The notes beneath the pieces were generated by a model. It was not told the DNA's origin. It worked only from the letters and a program-made list of their open reading frames with translations, and did no database searches. Source: Mnemiopsis leidyi (lineage: Eukaryota; Ctenophora; Tentaculata; Lobata; Bolinopsidae). Taken from it: DNA of 64,000 nt. Each line of letters begins with the position of its first letter. Position 1 is the stretch's first letter. This document shows, piece by piece, positions 11,332-24,400 of the stretch. The DNA lies in contig JH153947.1 in NCBI GenBank assembly GCA_000226015.1, positions 27,200 through 91,199 on the forward strand, given 5' to 3'. The translations under genes were made by a program, and so were the position numbers.

Positions 11332-12413
11332 TTTTGATTTAGTTTTTGCCAGTTCCCCTTGGTTGGTTTTGTTTGATGTACCACTATCCGTGGCAGAGGT
11401 TAATAATTCAAACACTCATCTCATGACCTAACTAGGTGCTCACGTACGCTACGCAAGTGGCTGCTACGCCACCTTTGGTGCTAAGCCTCCCCATTAAAAG
11501 TATTTAAAAGGTTCAGCATGCTATGCAAACAACAAAATTTTGCGATACAATTATAAGCCAATTAATCTCCCTCTCACAATCACTTCATATATGTTTTTAA
11601 AATCCATTGCCTGCTAAAAAAAGCTAGTTATTAAACGACCCAAGGTGTAGATCTGGTTAATTAGTTGGTCTCGTTAGGGCATCATTCCTCAAACTTGATA
11701 GCCAGCTGGCTTTGCTCTAACAGGAGCCCTATTGCGCGTGCAAGCACCTGGTTAGTTGAAAGTTAGCTTATCCCGTCGAAATTCTCTTTTACTGAACAGG
11801 CAGACACTAGCACCCACTCCAAAATTTTTGCTGCTAAGGGGCACATATTGACTAGACTTACGATGCTACATCACTGGCCCAACAAGCAAGACTGCAAGAG
11901 CCTCTTGGTTCGTTCATTGGCTAGAGCAGCTGCCCTTCCTTCATGATTCAAGAAATTAGATTCCTTGAAAAGAGCTTAATTCTTCACTATTTAAGTGTAC
12001 CTTTTGCAGTTTTTACAACCTTGTACATAGAATAGCCCACTACTTGGACTCGTCCGCTTTACTACTGAACTGCAACTATATTCTATTAATATCTTTGCTG
12101 AACAGTCCACTACTTGAACTCTTCCACAATGAATAAACTGTGAAAAGCATGATTAGTGTGACTGAAAAGAGTCCGGGTCACTGTAGAGTTTGTGAATCAG
12201 CAACCTATTACAAGCTTTTACCTTCACATGTGAGGACTAGGGAAAACCTGCAAATGAACAATTGCCTCTAACACCATATAATCACATGTGTGGTACCCAA
12301 TAATCGCTCTTACAAACGTGCTACTTCTTGACGATTGAGTGATTGATCTGTGAATTTCTTCATCTATGAATTAATAACCATTATTGCTGTATACATATTG
12401 TCTATTATGACAG
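11332..12413. other. Region upstream of the first visible exon of the PDZ gene
   Basis: I see no supported coding exon. A CAGGAGCCCTATTGCGCG word near 11717 is a further fragment of the GC-rich MITE family. The first PDZ exon follows an AG acceptor, so an upstream non-coding exon may lie here or further left. Confidence 0.5.
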
Positions 12414-15400
12414 ATGATATCTCAAGAGGAGGACATATTTTCCGTTACCATAGATCTCCCACAAGGTGAACGCCTTGGTCTTGTGCTTGCTGGCGGTGTA
12501 GACACTCCCATTGAGATTAAAAAGTAAGTCATTTAAAAGTTATTTTCTATTTGGGATAGGTACTAAGTTGACAGAAATTAAAAAAAAACAAAAAGAGCCA
12601 CAAAATAAAGTAGATTATTAACATTTATCTGGGACAAATTGTTGATGGGCAGGATTTTGTATCTCTGTCACCTGTAGGAACTTGTATTCTGCTTTAGCAA
12701 TCATGCTGTTCCTGATAAAAACAACTCCTCCTCCATTGGTTATGGCGATTCTGCCATCAACCCCATCAGTTGTATTGGCTATAAAGTTGGTTCCATCATC
12801 AATCATTTCTCCAACTTTTTTCCAGTTTTGTGCATCTGATATCCTGTTAATATCCCCTCCAGATACCTTATCAATATAGACTTCCAACTTAGTGCTGCTG
12901 TCGTCCAAATTATACACCACAAACTTCATTCCAATCCATTGGTTCTGAGGCAGTGGTTCTCCAGAGAACAGATCGCTCATTCTGTATACAGCAACGTGAG
13001 GATGCGTCACCTCCTTGAGAAACTGTGCCTCCCCGTCATGACGAAACTTAGCGTAGTAAGTGTGGGCATGTTCGTGGAACATTGTGGAGCTGGTGTGTCC
13101 GTTGGGGGAACTCCTACAACCAATAACCAGACCAGCATAAGCAGGACCATCATCTCCAGATCTTCTGTAGTATATTGTTACCTCCGTGTGTTTGTAGAAC
13201 CTCAGTGGTTGTCTTGTTGCTAGTCTCTCCCGTTCCTCCTTCAGCGACCAGTGTTTTTTGTTGGGTTTAATCCAAGGGTTGAGATACAATCGAGGTTGTG
13301 TTCCACTCATTGTCAACACTCCCTCTGAAATGCTAAGTACCGGATCTCTACCACGTCTCTGTGAGAGATCTGTCTTGTCGTACCAATCACGTGGTGTCAG
13401 CTCTCTTGGTCTGCTAGAGTTCCAGTGAGCTGAGTTCCAGGATGGTATCTCAGGGTTTGGAGCGTAAAGAGCGGGAATATCCGGGAATAAGGCTGAAATC
13501 CCGGGAATAAGAGATAAGATAAGAAAGTTCATCTTCTGTAAACTTTCTTCATAAAATCCAGGAACAAGAATGAGAAGTGAGCAACTTTAATGTTGTCTAC
13601 TTACGTAGTTGTTAAGTGTGAATGGCAGAGTTTAACATTGAGGTGAGAAGTCACCGCTAATGAACTTTTCCTGAATGATCTGATTGTTTCCTGAGCGCTG
13701 AATAAAGACATAATCTGTTTTTCGCTGTTGACTCTCGAGTAATCTACCACCTGCTGAAGTTGGATAATGTTATAATGAGTGCTTCTGAATATATACTTGT
13801 CAACGTTTTACATCACGTAGAAACTGTACAGAGACGGCATAAGGAGTTGATGCGATAATAAAAACCATGATTAGACTACAAATTACCGCAATTATACATT
13901 TTTTTTCGAACAAATATTTTAATCGTTGTTGTTGAATCTTCTTACAGATTTTCTATTTAAGATTGTCCGAACAGACCTTAAATAAGATTCTAGATTGGTA
14001 CCTAGTATTGATGGTTCTTGATTGAAGATCAAAATGACATGACGCTATCTTAACCAATTTTTTTGAAAAACAAATTTTAATTTTTTCTTGGCGTCAATGA
14101 CTGCATTCCACAAATATTTGTATTTTCCCACCGTTAAGAAGATATAATGTATAAATAAATGTCGTCTACACTTCCCGCCTGTATTTTCAGAGTGCAGGAT
14201 GGTTCGGTGGCTAGTCTGAGTGGGCTGACGGGCGGTCTGCAGATTATGAGCGTCAACAACATTATATTCGCCCCAACCACCACCCATCACGACGCTATAA
14301 TGGCACTCACTTCTTCTAGCGTTCTCAACATTTCTGTCAAGGTAACTACTGTCTATTCTACTCTATAGGGTTCAGAGGTTATCGCAGAAACAGCTGGACT
14401 TTCAAGTCATCGCAGTCAAATGTCGTAAAATTGTCGGGATTTTCAAAATAACTCGCATTTTCTTGAACAGAGAAAGCCAGGCAGCGCCAAAAAGAGAACG
14501 GATGATAAAGAGAAAACACTCGCAATAGAAGCAGCTGGGGAGGTAAGTTATACCAGTTCAGTGAGTGTGGAAATCTTATCAAATATTATGTTTTTGGGAT
14601 TTATATTGAATCAAGTCGAACTTTTTTAGTTAGGTCCATAGAGTCGTTACGAACTCTTTTCTTATTTTTGAAGAACACGTCCTTTTTATCTTCATGAAAT
14701 AACGTTAACACATCAACTTGCAATACAACTCAACATCAAACGTGCGAGTTGATTACTTACTTACCATACATTTGGAACCGTCATGAATGCTATTCAACAA
14801 TTCAAACGACCGATATTTAATATCTCCAACATCCCCAACCACGCATATGCTTGCAAGTCAAGCAGATTAATCAGTACTCGTGCAATGTTCTCTTTTAGCG
14901 GTTAGTCAAACCAACACTGATTGTTTTCTTGCTACGTTTGAAATTGCGCCGTCCTAGCTAGTGTAGTTGGATTGTCGTAACACTGGACCGGTCTTGCACA
15001 TGTAACACTGAAATAGTTCTACTCTCACAGCTTAGTTAGTAGTTAATCAGGTTTGTTTCACGTGTACATGACAGCGGTGGTGGTTCACAGTCTCATCTTG
15101 TCAAGGTGTCAGAGTTAGTGACTGCACCACAACTTGTACTTTCAAGTTTCACCGATCTTCTTTCAAGTACAATACTTCACGATATCAGCTGAATACATGG
15201 CTCGAGAACTCGGCCACTAGAAGGCTGCAAACTACACTGCTTCTCTTCTATACAATACCTATACCAATAAACGCAATGCATGGTCAAGATCTTATCAGTA
15301 ATGGAATAAAACCACATTCTGTTAAAGTATTTAAATTTTCATCTATCTGTTACTAACTATCGTCATGCGACTCTTAAACAGCGCCTCTCTCACTTATTCA

Positions 15401-18400
15401 TATAACTTTGTTAATAAGTTTCATGGTAAAAAAAGCCGCCGAAGCAAAGTAAATAGAAATGGTTAAATCAGACAATACGACTGGCTAGTTTTGCAAAACG
15501 AGCCCACATTTGATTTACGTGTTTTTGTGTTTCGTCTCCTATATTCCAGACCGTTTTAATTCTGTCACGAGAAAATAGTTTGAAAATATTAAGCAGTTAT
15601 AAGCCAAAACTTTTGCTGGCAATCATGAAGATTCTTATTGCATATTCCTCAATAATTACGGACTTGTAGACAAATTGCAGGGGTTTTGGTTTAAGCATCG
15701 GAGATAAAACTCGATTTAGTCATTACTAGATATTGCTTGACAAATACACACGACAAATAACAACTTTACAAATATTATGAAATGTGTTTAATGTAGCAAG
15801 GAATTTGTCAGACCAATTGTAGTGGTCGATAACGATCACTTCTCAAGCACAGCACAAACGTAGCCACTCTAATTTTCCTGTAACAAGCTCCAATGTCGAA
15901 TTTACGGCAATGCTTTCTCATTTTACATTTTACAATCCACTACGCATCGTCTTGTTTTTCTGCTCCTAACCGCTCGTTATATAGGCACGGTCGCAATCAC
16001 TTCTCCTTATGGTCTGTATAGTATCAGTTCCAGAGTAATCTTTAAACTTAAGTCGGCCAAAAAGTTAGTAAATTTATATGTCAATTACAATCGATACCTA
16101 ATCAAAACGTCTTGTAAATTGTTCAGGCATTTTAACGAGGTCCCTAATCTGTGTAGAGCATCACATTGTACCGATGTAGTTTCATCAATATGTGGAGCCA
16201 GCCTTGTGTTGAAACTCAATACCAATTTAGCTGACCTCCCGGTCCTATTTTGTTGTCATGGCAACGCTAAGTCAGCGGGAGCTAAAATGCTTATCATTTG
16301 CATCACCTGCTGCGCTGCACCTAAGAAACATAGTCCAAATTCAGAAAATTGTCGATTTGAAATAGACAACTTGGTTGATTACATTGATCGGTTAAATAAT
16401 AACTGAGTCCAGAAAAAGGGACAGAGCAACATGCTTATCAATGAATACATTCATCCGTATAAATGAGCGTGACTTTGTCGCCGATCAGAGTATGATCTGA
16501 TTTTGTACCGTTGAACTCTAAATTTCACAAATATTTCATACCCACTACCTATTTTCGTTGTCTAAGAGTTGTTTTATGAAGGAGCACATACCATAATCCG
16601 TTTGTGTCATCGCGTTTTAAGTTACTTCCCAAACTTGTGATTTTAACCCTCTGTGATTTTAGCTGGTTTAAACAAGTATATTTGAGTTTAAGAGAAACTT
16701 CAATTTACGAGGTAAAATTCTACATTTGTCGTTTGCTCATGCTTTACTTTGCGCCCTAACATTTTCTATGTACAAAACTTTTTTGTTTGAATTATAACTT
16801 TTTCGCACCACGGGCTTTTTGTAAAGTAATATAGTGAAAAAATTTTTCAGAATATGGACGACAAGGAAATGAAAGATATGTCCTATGGGTATGCTCTATG
16901 TCTTTGATTCTCTGATTTGCCATTTTTTACAAATCATTTTTTGAATTTATGACATTCTGCAAAATTCTCACGCTTAATCAGCCCAAAGCTTGAAATAAGC
17001 TTATAAAATTATGTGGATTAATTTTTGTAATGGGATCTGTGATTTAGATTTAACGCTATTTGTTGAATTAGAGTCGTTTCTATCGGGAGAAACCGATATT
17101 ATTTAACAAATCTGATATTTGAATTATCAGCAAAGTTATTCACTAAATTACAGTAGCGTGAAAATAAACTATTCCCAAAAAGATACTCAAATTAACTGTG
17201 AAGCTACAGGGTAAAGAAGACCGACATCGGCTCGACACTCTCAATCTACCTTCAGAAGAGACACGCTCTAAATAACTTTCATCTCGTCGAAGTAACTAGC
17301 TCTCTCTGGTTTGTGAACTTCATTATTATTTTGATTGATAAATCGGTAAAATTTCCAGATTATTGAGTTCATTTCGTTAGGAACATGGGCGAAATTAGCT
17401 AAAGTAATCTAGGTTACTCAATTTCTGTCACTATTTAAGAAAGTGTTCATTAACTGACTTATCAGTCGAGCATCGAGATCCCAGTCCTGAGCGACCCTAT
17501 TGATGCCCGTGAATAGTATCACTATGCAAGATTATGTAATTATCAAATTACGTAATTATGTTATACTTGCTATAATTCTGTCAGATGAACCACTACTGTC
17601 TTATCTTGTTGATATTCATTGTATCAAGGATGTGTTACGATTTAAATTGCAAAATTGTCCAATTTTTTTGATAAAAATATTTTGAAAATCTTAAAATCAA
17701 ATCAGAGCACTTGTTGAATGTTGTTGATTAAGATTCAAGTAGTTCTGAATAGTAGCTTTTCGTTTAGCATACACTTGTCAATTAACAAGGGTATAATCAT
17801 CAAGCCGAATTGATTAAGATTATAGAAAGTCTCGTTCTTTAAAAGAAGCTATCTAATTTTTTACCGCCATCTCCGACCACAGACAAACACGAAAAAGATG
17901 CATACTTGAAATTCCTCAGATTTCCAACTGTGAAGTGTACACAGGTCTATGTGGTCTATCTTAGTCTGTGTTGTCTATTTGACAGTTCCCTTATTCATGC
18001 ATTGTGTTCCGCGCATTTACTATTGCTATTCTCCATGAGTCCATATTCTTTGTATGTCGACATATTATGATGCAATGCAATAGATGATACAATAGATAGT
18101 GACAATTAAATAATTTCACATAATATATTCAATAACGATTGCGTGGTCAGAGTTTCATTAGTCACGTTTAAATTCTCTCCTACTCAAAGAATGCCCGGGC
18201 CAACCAGATGTTATTTTAGTACACAACCTGTCACTTGTCTAGTAATTTCTAGTTTGGAGATTTTCTCTTTACAAACCCAAACTCCAATCTCAAAATTCCT
18301 TGTTAACCTAGTACAGCTTGGAGCTTTAGTTATCGTTTTAAACAACTCTGCTGCTCTCAATTGCACTATTTCTTCACTAGATTCTCCTACCAATCATCAT

Positions 18401-21400
18401 CTCGACAAAGAAAAGTGTTCATCCCTAGTACTACTCTAGGAAGAGAGCTCCTAGACATCTCTACTACTTCTCTAGAAAGAGAGCTCCTAGACATCCCTAC
18501 TACTGCTCTAGGAAGAGCCCTCCTAGACATACCTACTGCTGCTCTAGAAAGAGCCCTCCTAGACATTCCTACTACTGCTCTAGGAAGAGCCCTCCTAGAC
18601 ATCTCTACTACCGCTCTAGGAAGAGCCCTCCTAAACATCCCTTCTACTGCTCTAGAAAGGCCCTCCTAGACATCTCTACTTCTACTCTAGGAAGAGCCCT
18701 CCTAGACATCCCTACTGCTACTACTCAAGGAAGAGCCCTCCTAGACATCCCTACTACTGCTCTAGGAAGAGCCCTCCTAGACATCCCTACTACTGCTCTA
18801 GGAAGGCCCTCCTAGACATCTCTACTGCTGCTCTAGAAAGAGCCCTCCTAGACATCCCTACTTCTACTCTAGGAAGAGAGCTCCCTTCTAATATACCTAT
18901 TTGTATCTAGACAGTGCAGCCCCAAGTCCTGACTTTCTCTTCACTTCACACCCTGGTTACAAGCTGTGGTTTTGTTATTTTTGGAGCCTCGTGAACTATA
19001 GAACAATGTTAGCTTTATGTGCTTCTACGAACAATTAAGTTCTGGAGAGTTGTAATTTTACTGCCTGTAATTTTTACTGAGGTTTTCCTTTTTGAGTCTA
19101 TTTCACCCGTGTGGACTAGCCTCATACACGTACTGAATTACCTCCTATTTAAACAATAATTGGACTAATTTTTGCTCCGTAAATTACTTTACCGTCACTG
19201 TCATTTATTGTACTTTTTGAACAACAACCTTGCATCGCACTTACTTATCCTTTTGCAACAGACTTATCATGCTGACGCGTTCGTTTTTATTCTACTAAAG
19301 CTCGCCCAAAGTCTTGTTACTGTAGTGAGCCGTATTTTCTTGGTTCTTAAACCGTGGAGTTATTATCGGTAACTTACCCGATAATAGTTCTATAATATAT
19401 CAACCCAGACAACCACTGTATCTCGGACATAGAATCACAAGATGTTGCAAAATAGCTGATAAAATTATAACGTTTAACTTAAAGCGACTGTTTAGCAGCA
19501 ATTTAAGCAGATGGTTTAGGTAAGTTTTGAGTCGTGTCTATACGTTGTTTTGTTAATAAGAGGACTGTTTTAGTCACGTGTTTTGTTGCGTGTTAGTCTG
19601 CTATTATTGCTGGTAATTTGGCATGTGTCCTTAATTACTGACACTTTGTCTTAGATCGAACTTAGCGCCCTAAAGTGAGTAGAGTCGATCTTTAGCCCGC
19701 CCTTTGATCTTGTACCCAGTTTGATATAACTGAATATTTACTATTTCACTTATACATATCTACTTATATCTCGAACGATATCTACCAGTACCATATCAAC
19801 ACAATGATATGTTAAACAACGCTACAGCTTTTGGGGCAGGTCTGCTGCCTGATATCACCGCCCAGCCCTGATTCACCTCTAATTCAAGTCTGGGTACATG
19901 GTTAGTTAATTGTCCCCGTCCAATAAGCTATATCTGTACAGGTCGGTACTTGATAATAACCCTCATGTCCTGGGTCCCCTTTACTCGGGTTACAACAGGT
20001 ACTCTTGTAAAACATGGCTCCCAGCTGACACTGTCATTCTGGTATCGATATAACCTTCACGCTGACTTACTAAACGATTTGTTTTTCTAGTCCAAGTTGG
20101 GAGTGTTTTAGAGTTGAGATTGTTTTAAGTTCAGTCTAGTCGGACAGTGTTGTTTGTTGAGGTTCATGATCTGCTGTTTGAACTCTGATACTTGTAAGAG
20201 GTGTGTTTTACCTACACACTACACTTAACAGTAGTATCACTTGATCTGAATCCTGTGAATATTTACTTAACACGGTGAAATGGTCTGCATTTATACCGTC
20301 GGTATATAAGCCGATGTAGTTTGCGTGTCGTTATTTGTCGCTTAAATTGAAGAATAGAGGGCAATATTTATTTATCTATCGGTTACTAAGATATACTCAT
20401 ACACTTGCAACTGTTTAACTAAGCTTGGACTAAGAGATTTAAAGATCTAAAAGGAATAACAATTAATAATCACCATGGTAGACCAGCATCCATCTTACTG
20501 ACGTAGAATATATGCTGATAAAATTTCTAAATTTCTTGAATTTTTATCTATCAGTTCTTTGTACTTTATATTTCTTGTTAAAGCGTGAATCTTTGAGTTG
20601 TTCCCTTTAAAATATGATGCTTGCTACTCGAACTTTTTATACGAACTATCCGAAATTTCAGCACCACTTTACACTGGAATCACACTGCTTTTCAGCCGCT
20701 CAGAGTTAAACTTTCAATTTAAAAGCTAAACAGGCGACTTTTCTGTTGCATTGCAGCGTATCAGGACAGGAAATAGCATCAGCTCAGCTTATCTTTATGT
20801 CTACCTTAACCTGTGGCTTCTTGGTCGATAAATTCTCAATCAAGCGAACTGCTTAATGCATTATCAAGCTTCTAAACTTGTCAAATTGACATTACGAACT
20901 TACGATTTACACGTGTCTCGCAGGGCGATGGTCATGAGTATAAGTAGGAAAAGTTAAGTAGAAGTAATAATAATATTGATAGCTCATGATACTTTAATGT
21001 GTTGCTTAATGTGATAGCTTAATGTGTTGCATTTCGTAAGAATTTTGTTAGCAATTTGCTATCCTTACGATAACCACGTATGATACAAAAGAGCTGACTT
21101 AGTCATTAGTCATCGAGGAAATTGTCTGTAATAATCGTGCAAACATGTGCTATGTAGTATTGTGCATTATGTGCTTTATATTATGCATTATATGCAATAT
21201 TGGGTGTGAGAATGGCACAATTTCTACCACAATGCAACAGCTGATAAATTCAACTAAGAAATACAATTACCCGCATTCCATTAGTAGTAGAAGATTTTTG
21301 TGACATTCCACTTCTCACTGTTAAGTCTACTACAATCTATACATGTTACTTGTCGCAAACTTACGAAAAATCGTATCATTTTAACACTTAATAACTGATT

Positions 21401-24400
21401 AAGTTAAAAATCCATTCTTTTTTAATCTTCAAACTTGCACGATTTTGCAAATCAGATCTTTAACATTTACTATATTATTCGATGGTGGATTTAATCCTTA
21501 TCAGCAACGTTAATTGTCCAAATCATTAAATCATATTGGCTGTGCAAAATAATCAGATTGATGGAATGAATCTGCAATCTGCATCCATATCCGGTTTGAA
21601 TCTTCATCAGCTCCAAACCCACATGAAAAATGGTGTTCATGGAATAGTAAATATGTTCATTAATGAAATAGTAATCCCAACGAAAAAAAACAACAAAAAA
21701 TGTCAATCTGTTCATACAGAAATCGTGAGCTGCATATGATTTGACACTCATCGGTTTTCGAATATTAGCAGCAAATATATGCAAGCTACCACTATGCTTT
21801 CTGGTGCCATCTAAATCCTTTACGACCGTTTTGCTGCAAACGTTTACCTGCTACCCTGTAAACTGGTTTACGAAACCAATACTTGTCAGATCCTCTAATC
21901 AATTCTTCGTTTTGTCGTTTATAGCAATCTGAAAGAAAACGGTATTTTTGGAAAAGAGTCACATATAGTCGTCAGTAATTGATTCATATGAAGTTAGTTA
22001 CGACCAATCACTATCGAATCACGCTTTGAGGTAGTATGGAAAATGTGTGCCCTTTCCAAAAAAACGTCGTCCATTGAGATTTAGGTCAAATTGTAAGCCT
22101 GGGTCAATAAGCTCAGCGACAGATCCAAACTTGCTTGGCAATCAATTCGTTTAAACTTGAAATTCTATTGCAGTTTTACCTTTATTTCGCTAATTTCTTT
22201 GCTTTTTAACTCTTATTTTTCATCGCAATTTACTATACTGCAAGTGTTTTAGATTGTTCTAGAAAGTTCTGTGCCATATTACCCCCAAATATATCCTAAA
22301 TCCTCCAAATTAGCTAATTCTCCACAATTTTCACCGCCAAATAGAGTTCCGGCGCATTCCTCAGATTAAGACCACTTCAACTGGTAACTAACGACTACCT
22401 GAACATTTCACAGCCACTGCCGTTTGTTTTCCTAGTGGTCGCATGTTTTCCTAGAAGTCGCATGTGGTACTATCACGGACCCCGCTCTATTATCTATATT
22501 ATAACGTTTATTGTATAAATTCAGTAATTGTGGAGCGTTAAATTTGTGTTGTTCTGTTTAATTGCTTCTTACTCGATACTTATCTCTCTTTCTCTCTCCC
22601 TCATGAGATATACCAGTAAACATACATGTACAAGCTTCGCATAGTTTAACTCACGCACTATCTGCACTATTTCTGCTTCTACAAATTTTGCAATGTTTTT
22701 GTCGACGTTGTCCTTTCAAAAAATCGGAATGTTCCCACCGTATTTCAATGGAGGCAAGCCGGCGCCTCTCACGCAGAAATGTGCCATCAGTGGACCGCTT
22801 TAATCCCTCAAAATAGTTCACTTGTCAAATGTATGTACAGTTCACGAGATATACGGCTCTTACTTTGAAGTTAGGCGAACGTCCTTGCGAAAATACTCAT
22901 TGCATATTTCAAGTATAAATTTTCTGGGATTGGCCTTTTTTTTGTCTTGAGAAATGAACATAATTTAAAATTGATTCTGTAGGTTTGTCTTTAAATGCCG
23001 CATAATTACAATTCGACCCGAGATTTTAATTAGGAGAAGCCTAGAATTGCCGATTATTCGGGATACGGCAAATCGAGGTTCAATTTGACCGATATTTTTT
23101 CTTCTCGCATTATCCGCTCTACGTATTTTCTGCTTTATTCCTTCTCCTCTTCTTTCCGACCTTATATTGGAACTCTGAGACAGTTATCAGATGTTACCAG
23201 TATCTCTCCGCACAAGGCATTCTCTAGATATCTCCTTATTACTATATCATTATATATTATATACAAATGATTGCTACAACTATTTGTTGATTAACATTTA
23301 CAGATACAACAACTGTACCTGCAGCAGCTACGTGCACTATTTGTACTATATCAGTACAATGCACACGTCTCCCACCCGATAAAGCTTGTAATGGTCTCCT
23401 GCTTGACAAGGCTAATCGTCACACTCCTTCTCCTCCTGTACAGATTAGTCCGCAGTGCTTGTCAGCTTCCTCCTTAGTTCACCCGTCTTGTACGACACGA
23501 ACATTTTCTTTAAATCTGAGTTTTAAAACGTTTTTTTAGAGTGCAGTTTAATAAAGCTGTGCTGTGTTTCAGTTCTGAGTCGGCCATTTGTTCTGGATAA
23601 GATTTAAACAAGAACAGAAATAGTCAATATAACTTATAGTTAGTATAGGATGTAGCAACGTATTTAACTACAATATAAACACAAAATTCATGATTGGACC
23701 AATCCAAAAAAGGTGTTTCCATGAGCGATTTTCAAAACGGCATTTACTGGACCCTTTGTCCGATACTCCTTCCATTTAGAATCAGTACAGTATAGTTGTA
23801 TCAGATAAAGAAGACAATATTGCTGTTTAATTAACTAATTAAGTTTATAAACGTCCCTGCAATGACACGTCTAAGTTAACACAGATATGTTATCTACACA
23901 TTGAACTTCCCAAGAAACTACTTTCCGGGGTCTAATTAGGTGAATATTTCATCGAATTATCGCGTTATTGAGCTCCTCACATAATGGAACGCAGAAATGA
24001 AGGTCGTATTCATCAGAAACCGCTCCGTCATTTACAGCAGCCTACAGTTCCTTTTGACCGCTCTCCATTACAACAGCAAGACAATCATTCTATTGACCTT
24101 CTTTCTCGCGTCCTGTGTTTGTGGCTTGTTTTTAGAATTGTCATGTTGTCACTTTGACAAGCCTGACTCGACGTAACGACGGTCTGATTCCCCTGTCTTG
24201 CTAGACATCGACTGTGTGGGGGAGCCACATCATGTGGGATATCTTGTCTGCTTACCACCTCCTTTGTGGGAGCCACCTCTTTACAGGTTTATCTCCTTAA
24301 ATAGGAGCCTGGTGGAGAAACCCCATCATTTGTCTTCATCTCCAGCTGCCCCTGAACCCCCGGCCTGCTTCCTTGATCGAGTTAGATAGTTAGCGATACA

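Noticed and set aside
18361-18669. Repeat proteins on both strands
   Set aside because: They are products of a 36-bp minisatellite in an intron; openness follows from unit length.
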